64,000 bases of DNA from Botryobacter ruber (GTDB lineage Bacteria; Bacteroidota; Bacteroidia; Cytophagales; Hymenobacteraceae): contig NZ_QCZK02000024.1 in assembly GCF_003347595.2 (NCBI RefSeq), positions 1-64,000 on the forward strand, written 5' to 3'. Positions 35,879 through 45,519 of the stretch are shown here, in pieces. Positions within the stretch are counted from its first letter, which is position 1, and each line of letters opens with the position of its first letter. Under the pieces are notes generated by a model, which was not told the DNA's origin, did not search any database, and worked only from the letters and a program-made list of their open reading frames with translations. The position numbers were made by a program, and so were the translations under genes.

Positions 35879-36160
35879 AGTATAGGTTTTAGAGGTTTTC
35901 AGGTGCAACTAAGCTGTAAAGGCCTCTGCACAGCAGGCAGCACGCTACAGCACCGGTTTTGTAAAATGCTCTCCTGCAACAATTTGCCTGGCGTTTATCC
36001 TCTTAGTTACATGACAAAATTAAGGCGCCGGAAGCCCGTGCGCCTGCGCAGAAATGCTGAAAAAAATAATTAAGTAGTACTACTTAGAAAATGAGGCCGG
36101 CACTGCCGCCGGCCAGGCAGGAGATACAGAGAAAGGTGCGGAAATGGCAGCAGCAGAAAC

Positions 36161-36802
36161 TTACTCGATGAGTCCTCGTTTGATGGCTTCTTTTACCAGG
36201 GCGGCGGTGTTTTTGGCTTCGAGCTTTTGGGTGAGGTTAAAGCGGTGGGTTTCCACGGTCCGGAGGCTCAGGAACAGCTTATCGGCTATTTCCTGGTTGG
36301 AGTGCTCTTCGGCTATCAGTTTCAGGATTTCTTTTTCGCGCTTAGTCAGCGGAATTTCGTACATGGAGCGCCGCTGCCCGCCGATGCTTTCGCGGAGGAG
36401 CAGGTTTTTGATGGGCTCGTCGATGTATTCCTGCCCGTCGGCTACTGCTCTGATGGCTTTTAGCAACGTTTGCTGGTCGGCGTTTTTCAGTACGTAACCG
36501 GAGGCGCCATTCCGCAGCATCTGCTTCACGTAATGGGAATCATCAAAACTGCTGAAGGCTATTATTTTTATGTTCTTGTGCTGGCGAAGCACCAGTTTAC
36601 ACAAGTCGATACCACTGCAACCGGGCATCTGGATATCGAGCAAAATAACATCGGGCTGTGCCTCCTGCAGGTGCTCCAGCAAGGCGTTGCCATCGGTGGC
36701 GGTACAGATGATGCTAATACCGGGAACATCGGAAAGCATGGCTACCAGCCCGTTAATAACTACCTGGTGGTCGTCTACAATAGCGAGTCGTATGGCATCC
36801 AT
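36161..36802 (-). CDS. Response regulator, NarL/LuxR family
   Basis: This is a 213-residue DNA-binding regulator. The receiver domain (1-120) has the acidic pair D10/D11, phospho-acceptor D56 in VILLDIQMPG, S/T in AFSSFDD and the K in YVLKNAD. The LuxR-type HTH (about 145-205) contains LTKREKEILKLIAEEHSNQEIADKLFLSLRTVETHR. It is encoded 3 bp after the histidine kinase stop codon, so the two are translated from one message and are partners. Targets are unknown. The 282-bp gap upstream of the kinase operon's neighbours holds no further regulator. Confidence 0.95.
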   Translation of the reverse strand: MDAIRLAIVDDHQVVINGLVAMLSDVPGISIICTATDGNALLEHLQEAQPDVILLDIQMPGCSGIDLCKLVLRQHKNIKIIAFSSFDDSHYVKQMLRNGASGYVLKNADQQTLLKAIRAVADGQEYIDEPIKNLLLRESIGGQRRSMYEIPLTKREKEILKLIAEEHSNQEIADKLFLSLRTVETHRFNLTQKLEAKNTAALVKEAIKRGLIE

Positions 36803-36805
36803 AGG

Positions 36806-38770
36806 TTATGCCAGTTCTTTTTCTAACATAGCGGTATTGAATTCCAGGTAAGCACTTACGCCACTTCCGGCTTCAGCATCCACTTCCATTTTCCCGTGGA
36901 TGGCTTCCACCCGCGACCGCAGCGTCAGCAGCCCCAACCCGTCGGAAGAGGCGTTTTTGTTGCTGATGCCGACGCCGTTATCTTCTACGGTAATGGACAA
37001 GATGTTCTCCTGCTGGCTCATCTGCACAATGGCGTGGGTGGCTTTGGAGTGTTTGATGATGTTGTTGAGCAGCTCCTGCACGATGCGGTACACCGACAAC
37101 TCAAAGCCGCTGCTGTAGCGCTTAATATCGCCCCAGGAATCGTACTGCACCTCCAGCATGTCTTTGTTCATGATGCTCTGGCAGTACCGGCGCAAGGCTT
37201 CGTCGAGACCGTAATGCAGCAGCACCTCCGGCATCAGGTTGTGGGCGGTTTTCCGTACTTCGTCCGAAGCCTCGTCGAGCAGGTAAATAGCCTGCTTATA
37301 GCCGGTGGCAGCACTTACCTCAGGGTTAGCAACCGACAAGCTGCTCATGTGCATTTTTACGGCTGCCAGCATACCGGCCACCCCATCGTGCAGGCTCCTG
37401 GAAATCCGGCTGCGCTCTCCCTCCTCCCCCTGCATCACGGCATGCAGCAGCTGAATTTCTTTTTCCTGCTGCATGGTCTGCAGCTGCCGGGCGTACAGTT
37501 TTCTTTTGTGGCGCAGGTTCAGGTACACCATGCCTGCCACCAGCAAAGCCACCAGCGTGGCGGCTACACTGTAGATGACAAAACTTTTTGTCTGCTGCAA
37601 CTGCAGGTCCTGCTTTGCTATTTTCAGCTGGCTCTCGGATAAGGCTTTCTCCTTTTGTGCCGTCTGGAATTTGATTTCGAGCTCCGCTACATTTTTCTTG
37701 TCTTCGAGGTTGTTGGTGCTGTCTTTAAAAATCACGTACTTCTGGTAAAACTCCAGCGCTTCTTTGTGGCGGTTCAGCTTAGCATAGGCATCGGAGAGGC
37801 CCTGATATACATCGTCGAGCTGAATGGTAGTGCCCTGCTTCTGCCCCAGTTCCAATGCTTTGTTTAAATAAAAAAGGCGCTGCTGCTGGTTACCTGCCAG
37901 CTTGTGTCCCTCTGCCAGGTTGATATAGCTGATAAGGACATAGTGGTTATCTTCTGAAGCCAGCGCATGCTTCAGGGTTTGCGCTGCATGGTATAATATA
38001 GGCTTTGCTTCTTTTGTTTTGATATACACCTCTGTCATGCTGGTATGCGCGACTACGAGGTTACGAAGTTTTCCGGAGGCCTGCGCAACGGAAAGTGCTT
38101 CTCTGGAATACGTCAGGGCTTCCGGGAACTGGTCAAGCGACGACAGGCAGTTGGCCATCCCGTACAGGCCGTTGATCAGTTTGGTGGTGTCCTGCGCTTC
38201 CCGAGCCACGGCCACGCCTTTTTTAAAGTAGGCGATGCCCTTTTCGAACTTACTCAGGTTGTAATACATCACGCCCATGGCGTTGTTTGCCTGCGCCAGC
38301 ATGGGCTTGTCATTTGTGTTTTCCAGGATGCGAATGGCCTGCATGGTTGCGTTAATCCGGGTATCCATGTCGCCGATTCGTTCGGATACCGCGCCCAGAT
38401 TGAGCAGGCACATAACTACAGAGCTGGTGTCGTTGTCTTTCTTAAAAAGCGGAATGGCCGTTTTGAAATCTGCTATTGCCTTTTTATCCTCACCGGAATT
38501 GGCATGAATTACGCCCATATTGAGCCAGGCAATGCCCTGCCAGTAAGGGTAATCCAGCTTTTCACCTAACTTCAGCAACTCCCTGTAAAGCGCCATCGAC
38601 TTCTTCGTATCCGTCTCTACAAGTTTCCAGGCATAATTTGCCAGGTCCACCACCTTTGCGCTGTCATCCTTCGCCGCCAGAATCCGGGCCATGGTGGTAT
38701 CTTGCTGCGCCTTAGCCTGTAGCTGCAACAGCACCAGCAGCATGCATACGAGTAAGCTTGTTATACGCAT
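36806..38770 (-). CDS. Sensor histidine kinase with periplasmic TPR domain
   Basis: This is a 654-residue inner membrane kinase. It has a signal sequence (MRITSLLVCMLLVLLQLQAKAQ) and about seven TPR-like repeats (residues about 60-350, such as AWLNMGVIHANSGEDKKAIADF and LNLGAVSERIGD). A coiled coil leads to one transmembrane helix (about 397-419). HisKA_3 has the phospho-acceptor H461 in RISRSLHDGVAGMLAAVK, and a C-terminal HATPase has NIIKHSKATHAIV, VEDNGVGI and DGLGLLTLRSRVEAIHG. The sensed signal probably binds the periplasmic TPRs. The Met at 38770 gives a clean signal peptide. An upstream Met at 38791 is possible. Confidence 0.93.
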   Translation of the reverse strand: MRITSLLVCMLLVLLQLQAKAQQDTTMARILAAKDDSAKVVDLANYAWKLVETDTKKSMALYRELLKLGEKLDYPYWQGIAWLNMGVIHANSGEDKKAIADFKTAIPLFKKDNDTSSVVMCLLNLGAVSERIGDMDTRINATMQAIRILENTNDKPMLAQANNAMGVMYYNLSKFEKGIAYFKKGVAVAREAQDTTKLINGLYGMANCLSSLDQFPEALTYSREALSVAQASGKLRNLVVAHTSMTEVYIKTKEAKPILYHAAQTLKHALASEDNHYVLISYINLAEGHKLAGNQQQRLFYLNKALELGQKQGTTIQLDDVYQGLSDAYAKLNRHKEALEFYQKYVIFKDSTNNLEDKKNVAELEIKFQTAQKEKALSESQLKIAKQDLQLQQTKSFVIYSVAATLVALLVAGMVYLNLRHKRKLYARQLQTMQQEKEIQLLHAVMQGEEGERSRISRSLHDGVAGMLAAVKMHMSSLSVANPEVSAATGYKQAIYLLDEASDEVRKTAHNLMPEVLLHYGLDEALRRYCQSIMNKDMLEVQYDSWGDIKRYSSGFELSVYRIVQELLNNIIKHSKATHAIVQMSQQENILSITVEDNGVGISNKNASSDGLGLLTLRSRVEAIHGKMEVDAEAGSGVSAYLEFNTAMLEKELA

Positions 38771-39342
38771 CCTTAACACCTCTTCATCCATGAAAATATA
38801 GTACAACCAATATAGTATACCAGCTAAACAGTTATTGTACGACAGGAGAAGTATTTTCTTTCCTATCCCTGAGAAGCAGAACACCCGCAGGTGCTATAGA
38901 TCTCAGAAAACGCTGTAATTAATTCACCCGCTGCACATTCCACCAGTTAACAGAATAGTTAAATTCACAAGAAAAATTATTCAACCAAGGTAACAAATCT
39001 CATTTTTATTTGAGAAAATAAAAACAAAATTTTTAACATTACTTAAAAACAGAGAGCATCTTGTACCAATAAGTACATCTGAAAGAAGCAGAAGGAGTGG
39101 TGGCTGCTGCTGTTAACTTTTCGGAGCCTGTATCAGGTGAAAAAAAACAATTTCCTGCCGCAGCGAAAGAGCTGACTTCTTTCTTTCGCTGCAGCAGTCC
39201 CCCCCCAAAAAACAGCCACTGAAACAGGTAAAATTCAGAATACTTTATTTATCAGTAAATTTTTTATTTATTTATAAAAACAACTGTTTGTTTTTATAAA
39301 AAGCTTTTATTACTTGCATCCTAATACCCTAATACCAATAAC
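38771..39342. other. AT-rich divergent gap with R1 copy and inverted repeat
   Basis: These 572 bp lie between the divergent kinase and STAS-like genes. They contain an R1-like copy at 39086-39112 and a 13-bp perfect inverted repeat at 39271-39300. I see no ORF worth calling. Confidence 0.55.
39271..39300. promoter_or_regulatory. 13-bp perfect inverted repeat upstream of the STAS-like gene
   Basis: TTTATAAAAACAA (39271-39283) pairs perfectly with TTGTTTTTATAAA (39288-39300) with only four bases between, 42 bp before the GTG start. It could be an operator or an RNA hairpin. It is AT-rich, so chance is not excluded. Confidence 0.4.
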
Positions 39343-39744
39343 GTGTTTATAAGCAGCTTATTAAAAACAGATTACGACCCGGCAAACAGTATTTTGAAGG
39401 TCGTTTATCCGGATTTACAGGATTTTTTACTGGTTGAAATAATCAATGCCACCGACAAGTTAGTTGAAACAGTAAAAACATATAATGTAAAAAGGATCCT
39501 GATTGATTCTTCCAAAACGGCAGTGCCGGCAGGAAATGCCGAAGGCAGGGAAATTTCTCTGACGTTAGCCCTGGGATTGATGAAAACGCACGTTCAGAAA
39601 ATTGCGCGTGTCGAGTCTTTTAGCGCTGACGTAGAGGCGACCGTGCAATCCCATATCAGTTATATCAACCAGACCATTTATATTCCCTTCCTGTTTAAAA
39701 ACTTTACAGATAAAGCAGAAGCCCTGGAATGGCTGAAGCGGTAA
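39343..39744 (+). CDS. STAS-like small protein, unknown
   Basis: This is a 133-residue cytosolic protein with alternating strands and helices reminiscent of SpoIIAA/STAS-like folds: ILKVVYPDLQDFLLVEIINATDKLVETVKTYNVKRILIDSSKTAVPAG, then LALGLMKTHVQKIARVESFSADVEATVQSHI and a C-terminal FTDKAEALEWLKR. That last element is common to Bacteroidota SpoIIAA-like proteins. It starts at GTG, with no in-frame ATG near the start. An inverted repeat lies just upstream. No partner kinase or sigma factor gene is adjacent on this strand. Confidence 0.65.
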   Translation: MFISSLLKTDYDPANSILKVVYPDLQDFLLVEIINATDKLVETVKTYNVKRILIDSSKTAVPAGNAEGREISLTLALGLMKTHVQKIARVESFSADVEATVQSHISYINQTIYIPFLFKNFTDKAEALEWLKR

Positions 39745-39781
39745 AAACAACAGTGGCTACGGCAGGCATGCACCAGAAGAC

Positions 39782-39811
39782 CAGCAGCGGCTGTGGTGGC
39801 AGGAGCAGCAG
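39782..39811 (+). repeat. R1 dispersed intergenic repeat
   Basis: A near-consensus copy lies in the 100-bp gap between the convergent STAS-like and esterase genes. Confidence 0.75.
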
Positions 39812-39844
39812 GTGCGTGCAGCGTAGTCTGTCCGTAAAGCTGGT

Positions 39845-41158
39845 TTACTTGTTACCCGGAAGCGCAAAATGTTTGGTCATGAACCGGATGAAGATGTCGT
39901 AGTCTTCCGGAAGTACGGCGTGGCCGCCGCTATGCATGTAGTAGCCCAGCGTGTTGAGGTTGGAGTCGTCGCCGGCGGCCGGGAACGTGTCACTTTCGAT
40001 ACCTTTTTTCCCAAACAACCGGTAAACAGGTTCAGCGGCTTTTGCTGCCAGGAACTCTCCTTTCGGGTCGGACCAGGAGTCGGTATCGCCGGTTTGCAGC
40101 AGCAGCGGACGTGGCGCGATGAGCGATATAAGCATGTGCCCGTCTACCGGCAGTTCGTTTACTTTATTTGAAAAATCGTGGTAGCGCGGGGCGAACTGGT
40201 AAAAGTAACGCGTGGTATCGGTCATGTGCGCTACCGTTTCGCCAAAATTCCGGCGGCTAAGCGCGGCTCCGCTCTCCCCTGAAATGCTGGCGATCACCAT
40301 CGCGAACCGTGGGTCGCGCGCTCCCGTCCATAAAGCCGTTTTGCCCAACCTGGAGGCTCCGGTTACCGACACGCGTCTGGCATCTACTGTCTTATCGGTT
40401 TCCAGGTAGTCCATCACCCTGCTCAGGCCCCACGACCAGGCCGAAATCGCGCCCCATTCGTTGGCTGCTACCTGTGTGGCGCCCGGTTCCAGGTAGGCGC
40501 TACGAATACCATATTTTATCCCGTTCCGGAAGTCGGGTTCAATGTCGCCGTAGTAAACGGTTGCGTAGCCAATACCGGCATCGATGAATTTTTCAACGTT
40601 TACCTTTCTGAACGGAGACGCCGTGGCCAGCACGCGCGCTTCGCCTTTCCACACCGTTCCCTGTCGAATACCCGGGTCGTCTACTGTCGTGGCATTGGCT
40701 GTGAAGGAGATGTTTAACAGGAGCGGTGCGGGTTTGGTGGCTGCTGCAGGAACATAAAGCAACACATCCATCTTATGTTTGGCGGTATCTTTGTCGAAAT
40801 AAATCCGTACCTGTTTCCGGATGGCTTTGCCGTTGAAAACAGGAGTACCTTTATCAAACACATCAAACGCCAAAAAAGCAGGCTTTCCCGGAACACGCCC
40901 AAACTGGTTCTCATAAAAAAGCTGCAGTATCTCCGGTCGTCGTTTTTTCGTCCACATAGCCGGGGTAGTTACTTTTTTCCCGTTTTGCAGCGTCAGCGGA
41001 TCCGGCAGCGTATACGTTCCAACCTGCGCCTCGTCGTAATTAACCGGAATGCCCGCCACTTTAGTTGGCGGGTTGCCCTGCCCGTAGCTGGCGGAGCTGT
41101 AGCACACGATGGCCGCCAGGAGCAGCATTTGTTTGGAATAACGTACAAGCAGATTCAT
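39845..41158 (-). CDS. CE15-like alpha/beta hydrolase (glucuronoyl esterase family)
   Basis: This is a 437-residue secreted protein (signal ending SYGQ, about residue 26). It has an alpha/beta-hydrolase core with nucleophile S269 in VTGASRLGKTALW, an acid E295 in ISGESGAALSRR and H413 in MHSGGHAVLPEDYD. This combination fits carbohydrate esterase family 15, which cleaves glucuronate esters joining lignin and xylan, although many members are annotated acetylxylan esterase. The protein is probably periplasmic. It is 98 bp downstream of a small lipoprotein gene on the same strand and divergent from a rhamnosidase gene. Confidence 0.82.
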   Translation of the reverse strand: MNLLVRYSKQMLLLAAIVCYSSASYGQGNPPTKVAGIPVNYDEAQVGTYTLPDPLTLQNGKKVTTPAMWTKKRRPEILQLFYENQFGRVPGKPAFLAFDVFDKGTPVFNGKAIRKQVRIYFDKDTAKHKMDVLLYVPAAATKPAPLLLNISFTANATTVDDPGIRQGTVWKGEARVLATASPFRKVNVEKFIDAGIGYATVYYGDIEPDFRNGIKYGIRSAYLEPGATQVAANEWGAISAWSWGLSRVMDYLETDKTVDARRVSVTGASRLGKTALWTGARDPRFAMVIASISGESGAALSRRNFGETVAHMTDTTRYFYQFAPRYHDFSNKVNELPVDGHMLISLIAPRPLLLQTGDTDSWSDPKGEFLAAKAAEPVYRLFGKKGIESDTFPAAGDDSNLNTLGYYMHSGGHAVLPEDYDIFIRFMTKHFALPGNK

Positions 41159-41256
41159 ACTTTTAGTATCGGTTAAATAGTTCGGATTTACTATAAAGTG
41201 GCATAGTATAGCTACTTTATAGCTCTTGTTGGGAGATGTAATTCTTTTACCAACTT

Positions 41257-41652
41257 CTAATCCTTAAATCTCCACAATCTGCGGATTCCAGCCTGATTAG
41301 AGGTTACCAAAGAATCCTTGTCTGCTTTGATTATTTTGGTCTTAAAAAAGGGAATATTATCCTCAACGTATATCAGGGTATCGTTCCTGAATTCGTATTT
41401 TACATACTCGAAGGTGTCGACAAAGAGTATCGAATCTTCTTCGATGCTAAAGCTAGCATTTTCATTTTCTCCGGAGGCCCATACACCTTTTATATCTTCC
41501 TTAGTAAATTGAGCTTGGGTGCCTGAGTTCTGTAATTCTATTGCTGGAGAAGAAGCGTTGTTTTGATGTTGGTCAGTAAATTCTTTTTCTCTCTCTTTTA
41601 CACTACAGCTTATCAAAAGCAGAACGAAAGCAAAGGTGTATATTTTCTTCAT
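41257..41652 (-). CDS. Small lipoprotein, unknown
   Basis: This is a 131-residue lipoprotein with signal MKKIYTFAFVLLLISC (Cys at residue 16). An acidic linker is followed by a compact beta-rich domain (DIKGVWASGENENASFSIEEDSILFVDTFEYVKYEFRNDTLIYVEDNIPFFKTKIIKADKDSLV) that looks like a small lipocalin-type or copper-resistance-like barrel. The base composition is visibly poorer in G+C than the flanking genes. It could share a message with the CE15-like gene downstream. Confidence 0.7.
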   Translation of the reverse strand: MKKIYTFAFVLLLISCSVKEREKEFTDQHQNNASSPAIELQNSGTQAQFTKEDIKGVWASGENENASFSIEEDSILFVDTFEYVKYEFRNDTLIYVEDNIPFFKTKIIKADKDSLVTSNQAGIRRLWRFKD

Positions 41653-41780
41653 TTATTAATTCTTATATCTCCCAACTGGCTTATAATAGAAGAAGACACA
41701 GCATTTAGTTAAGATAACCATAACAGCTGACAAAACAAGGGCTGGCGATCAGAAAGATGTAGTTTTCCGGCTGCTTTCGT

Positions 41781-41812
41781 TCTGCTGTACCTGCCACCAC
41801 AGCCGCTGCTGT
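41781..41812 (-). repeat. R1 dispersed intergenic repeat
   Basis: A minus copy close to consensus lies in the 363-bp divergent gap between the small lipoprotein gene and the rhamnosidase gene. Nothing else is recognisable in the gap. Confidence 0.75.
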
Positions 41813-42015
41813 TCCGCTGCACCCGCGACCATGGCCTCAGCACCTCAAAGAGAGCAAAAACGGCTTAACGTTTTCAATTTTAAGAAGAATTTTTTCCCTA
41901 CCAGCAAGCAATTTCTGATATATTTGTTTAACGCTTGTTAGTTAAATCCTTTTTATGCTACGCAAGCGCATGCATGCTAACTGAAGAAGACGAGGCTAAC
42001 GCTTATCTAACCAAC

Positions 42016-45000
42016 ATGACACATCCTAACTGCAGTTTCTTCCTGAAAGGAATGATGATAGCCGTATTCGTTTGCTGCTCCCTTGCAGGACGTGCACAAG
42101 ACGCTGCCGCCCCCCTGAAACAAGGCTTCGAAAACCCACCGGCTGCTGCCTGGCCCCGGACGTGGTGGCACTGGACGAAAAGCAATGTCACCAAAGAAGG
42201 TATTACCAAAGACCTGGAGTGGATGAAACGGGTGGGTATTGCCGGCTTTCAACTGGCAGATGTGAATGCCGGTGGCGGGCAAGATGTAGACAACAAGATT
42301 CTTTTCGGTTCGCCAGCGTGGCTGGAGACTGTAAAATACACTGCTGCGGAGGCGGAGCGCCTGGGGCTGGAGATGGCTATTTTCAGCTCCGCAGGCTGGA
42401 GCTTAACCGGTGGCCCCTGGGTGAAGCCGGAGCAGGCCATGAAGAAGCTGGTCTGGAGTGAGCTACAGGTGGAAGGCGGCAAAACGTTTAACGGCAAGCT
42501 GCCGCAACCACCTTCCACCGAAGGACCTATCCAGAATCTGTCGCGAGGTGGCAACCAGGCAGGTGGAACCCGGTTTTATGGCGACTGCGCTGTTATTGTT
42601 TACCGTACCCCAGCAGCTGAAAGCCCTGCGGCTGCGCTTACACCTACTGTAACAACGAGCGCCGGCACGACCGACGCCAGGGCCTTGCTCGACGATGAAT
42701 TAAACACATCCCTCACGGTCAGAACTTCTAAAAAAGACGGAACAGCCTGGGTGCAGTATGCCTTTGCTAAGCCCATCCAGGCACAGGCCGTTAGTATTGC
42801 CGGTCCCCGCGGAATACCTTTCGGACGTGTAACAGCAAGCGACGACGGCAAAAATTTCAGAACACTGGCAGTTCTTCCGGGAAAGCAGGGCTACCGGGGC
42901 GGCACCGTGCGAACGTTTGCTTTTCCGAAAACCACGGCCCGGTATTTCCGGCTGGAGCTAACCGGAGCCCCCAGGCGACCGGCAGACGTAATTTCAGAAG
43001 CTCCCCCGCAACCCGACAGCGTTTACGTACTGAACGATTTCAAGCTGCACAACGGCGGGCGCGTCCATCGCTGGGAAGACAAAGCAGGCTTCAACTTTCT
43101 CTTCGAATACGGGTCTACCGCCACGCCTGGAGTTGCGGCCGATGCAGCCATCCCACCCGCTGACATCGTTGACCTGACCTCCCGGATGCGCAAAGACGGC
43201 ACCCTGCAGTGGAATGTACCAAAAGGCAACTGGACCATCATGCGTTTTGGCTATTCGCTGACGGGGGCAAAAAACCGCCCCGCCGTACCTGCCGGTCTTG
43301 GCTACGAAGTAGATAAGCTCAGCCGCCAACACACCGAGGCGTACATGGAAAACTACACGAAACCACTGGTGCAGGCGCTTGGCCCGCTTTACGGGAAAAG
43401 CCTGCGCTACATGCTGCTGGATAGCTGGGAAGCCGGCATCCAGAATTGGACCGACGAGATGCTGACCGAGTTTCAGAAACGAAGAGGCTACGACCCGACG
43501 CCTTACCTGCCGGTGCTTTCTGGCAAAGTAGTAGGCAGCGCCGAAGTCAGCGACCGCTTCCTCTGGGACTTCCGCCGCACGCTGGTCGATATGTTTGCAG
43601 AAAATCATTATGGCGTTATCACGAATTTCCTCCATCGGCAGGGAATAAAAACCTACGGAGAAGCAGGGGGCGTATCGCTCGAAACCATTGAAGATGCCTT
43701 GCTGAATAAAAAGTTTATGGACATTCCGATGGGCGAGTTCTGGGTAAAAGACCTGCACCCTTCCGCGATGTACTACGAGGATGTACGCGGGGCTGCCTCT
43801 GCCTCGCATGCGTATGGAAAAAACCTGACGGCTGCCGAGGCCTTTACGGGCGGGAATTTTGAATCGCCTTACACGCTAAAGAAGATAAGTGACTATTGGT
43901 TTACCCAGGGCATCAACCAACTGGTCTTTCACACCTCCGCACATCAGCCGCTCGATACCAAACCCGGTAACGCCATGGTCGGGACACATCTCCACCGGAA
44001 CATCACCTGGGCAGAACAAGCCAGACCTTTTATCACGTACCTGGCCCGCAACTCCTTTATGCTGCAACAGGGCCAGTACGTTGCCGATATTGCCTACCTG
44101 CTGAACGAAGGCGCTCCGTCCACCATGCCCTTCTGGGGTGGCGGGCTGGAACCGGCAACCCCTAAAGGCTACGCATTCGACTACCTGAATGCCGATGTGC
44201 TGCTGAACCGGATGTCGGTGGATGCGGACGGGCAGCTTGTTTTGCCGGATGGCATGAGTTACAAGGTGCTGGTGCTGCCCGAAACCGACCAGATGACAGT
44301 GCCCCTGCTGCGCAAAATCCGGGAGTTGGTAGCAGGTGGCGCCACCGTAGTGGGACCACGGCCTGTAAAAGCGCCGGGCCTTGCCGGGTATCCGGGTTCT
44401 GATGCCGAAGTAAAGGAACTTGCAAACGAAATCTGGGGCGACCTGGACGGCTCCAGCCGGACCAGGCGTAGTTATGGCAAAGGACACGTGCTGTGGGGCT
44501 TACCATTAAAAGAGGTAATGGCCTCCATAGCCGTTTCCCCTGACGTTGCATACAGCCAGCCTTTAGACAGCGACGTATCCTGGATACACCGCCGCACCGA
44601 TGCTGCCGACATATACTTTCTGGTTAACCGCTCGAATAGTCCCCAGGATCTGAACGTCCGGTTTCGCATTGGTGGCAAAGATGTGGAACTCTGGCATCCG
44701 GGTACCGGACAGACGGAACCGGCTGGCTACAGCACGTCCGACAACCACACCACCGTACCGTTGCATTTAGCGGAGCGGGAGGCTGTGTTCGTGGTATTCA
44801 GTCGGAAAGCACCGGAACCGGCACGCACGGTGGCACCTAAAGCAAAGACGGTCCTTAGCACGATAGAAGGTCCTTGGGAAGTAACTTTCCCTAACGGGTT
44901 GGGAGCGCCTGCGAAAATTAATATGGCGACGTTAAACTCCTGGACAAACAACCCGGAGGAAGGCGTAAAATATTTCTCCGGCACCGCTACCTACCATAAA

Positions 45001-45339
45001 ACCATAAAAGCGAACAGGAACTGGTTTAAAGGTGGCAATAAGCTCCTGCTGGATCTTGGCAAGGTAGGCGATGTCGCCGAGGTTCTGGTAAATGGAAAGC
45101 AGCTGGATGTGGTATGGAAAGCTCCTTACCAGGTCGACGTGACCGATGTTCTAAGACCCGGCAACAACCTGCTGGAAATAAAGGTAACGAATGAGTGGAC
45201 CAACAGGCTGGTCGGGGATAAAGCAGCGGGTCCTGACAAAAAAGTACTGGACACATACATCGCGCCTTTTGGTGGACAATATGAATTAGCGGAATCGGGA
45301 CTGCTGGGGCCTGTGAAAGTTATTTCTGTGGGGAATTAG
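42016..45339 (+). CDS. Glycosyl hydrolase, GH106 alpha-L-rhamnosidase-like
   Basis: This is a secreted protein of 1107 residues (signal ending GRAQ). The opening PPAAAWPRTWWHWTKSNVTKEGITKDLEWMKRVGIAGFQLADV and the LGLEMAIFSSAGWSLTGGPWV segment are typical of GH106 and related (beta/alpha)8 enzymes of pectin breakdown. A carbohydrate-binding-like insert lies near 210-330. The catalytic barrel has LDSWEAGIQNWT and YGEAGG segments. The C-terminus has a GH2-type sugar-binding jelly roll (FSGTATYHKTI, LLLDLGKVGDVAEVLVNGKQLDVVWKAPYQVDVTD). No SusC/SusD genes are nearby, so this is not a full polysaccharide utilisation locus. The ATG at 42016 precedes the signal. Confidence 0.85.
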   Translation: MTHPNCSFFLKGMMIAVFVCCSLAGRAQDAAAPLKQGFENPPAAAWPRTWWHWTKSNVTKEGITKDLEWMKRVGIAGFQLADVNAGGGQDVDNKILFGSPAWLETVKYTAAEAERLGLEMAIFSSAGWSLTGGPWVKPEQAMKKLVWSELQVEGGKTFNGKLPQPPSTEGPIQNLSRGGNQAGGTRFYGDCAVIVYRTPAAESPAAALTPTVTTSAGTTDARALLDDELNTSLTVRTSKKDGTAWVQYAFAKPIQAQAVSIAGPRGIPFGRVTASDDGKNFRTLAVLPGKQGYRGGTVRTFAFPKTTARYFRLELTGAPRRPADVISEAPPQPDSVYVLNDFKLHNGGRVHRWEDKAGFNFLFEYGSTATPGVAADAAIPPADIVDLTSRMRKDGTLQWNVPKGNWTIMRFGYSLTGAKNRPAVPAGLGYEVDKLSRQHTEAYMENYTKPLVQALGPLYGKSLRYMLLDSWEAGIQNWTDEMLTEFQKRRGYDPTPYLPVLSGKVVGSAEVSDRFLWDFRRTLVDMFAENHYGVITNFLHRQGIKTYGEAGGVSLETIEDALLNKKFMDIPMGEFWVKDLHPSAMYYEDVRGAASASHAYGKNLTAAEAFTGGNFESPYTLKKISDYWFTQGINQLVFHTSAHQPLDTKPGNAMVGTHLHRNITWAEQARPFITYLARNSFMLQQGQYVADIAYLLNEGAPSTMPFWGGGLEPATPKGYAFDYLNADVLLNRMSVDADGQLVLPDGMSYKVLVLPETDQMTVPLLRKIRELVAGGATVVGPRPVKAPGLAGYPGSDAEVKELANEIWGDLDGSSRTRRSYGKGHVLWGLPLKEVMASIAVSPDVAYSQPLDSDVSWIHRRTDAADIYFLVNRSNSPQDLNVRFRIGGKDVELWHPGTGQTEPAGYSTSDNHTTVPLHLAEREAVFVVFSRKAPEPARTVAPKAKTVLSTIEGPWEVTFPNGLGAPAKINMATLNSWTNNPEEGVKYFSGTATYHKTIKANRNWFKGGNKLLLDLGKVGDVAEVLVNGKQLDVVWKAPYQVDVTDVLRPGNNLLEIKVTNEWTNRLVGDKAAGPDKKVLDTYIAPFGGQYELAESGLLGPVKVISVGN

Positions 45340-45405
45340 CAGCCTGAGATGCTGCACTAGTGCCACCCGTTTACCTCTTTCCTTTGGAAACGCACTATTT
45401 TTTGT

Positions 45406-45438
45406 TCTGCTGCACCTGCCACCACAGTCGCTGCTGCT
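45406..45438 (-). repeat. R1 dispersed intergenic repeat
   Basis: A minus copy lies in the 180-bp gap between the rhamnosidase gene and the small membrane protein gene. Confidence 0.75.
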
Positions 45439-45519
45439 CTGCAACAGGAAAACTTTTCCTTGTTTGTAAAGGCAGGAAACGTTTTGAAATACGCACCTTT
45501 TTCAGTCACGGAAGTTTAC

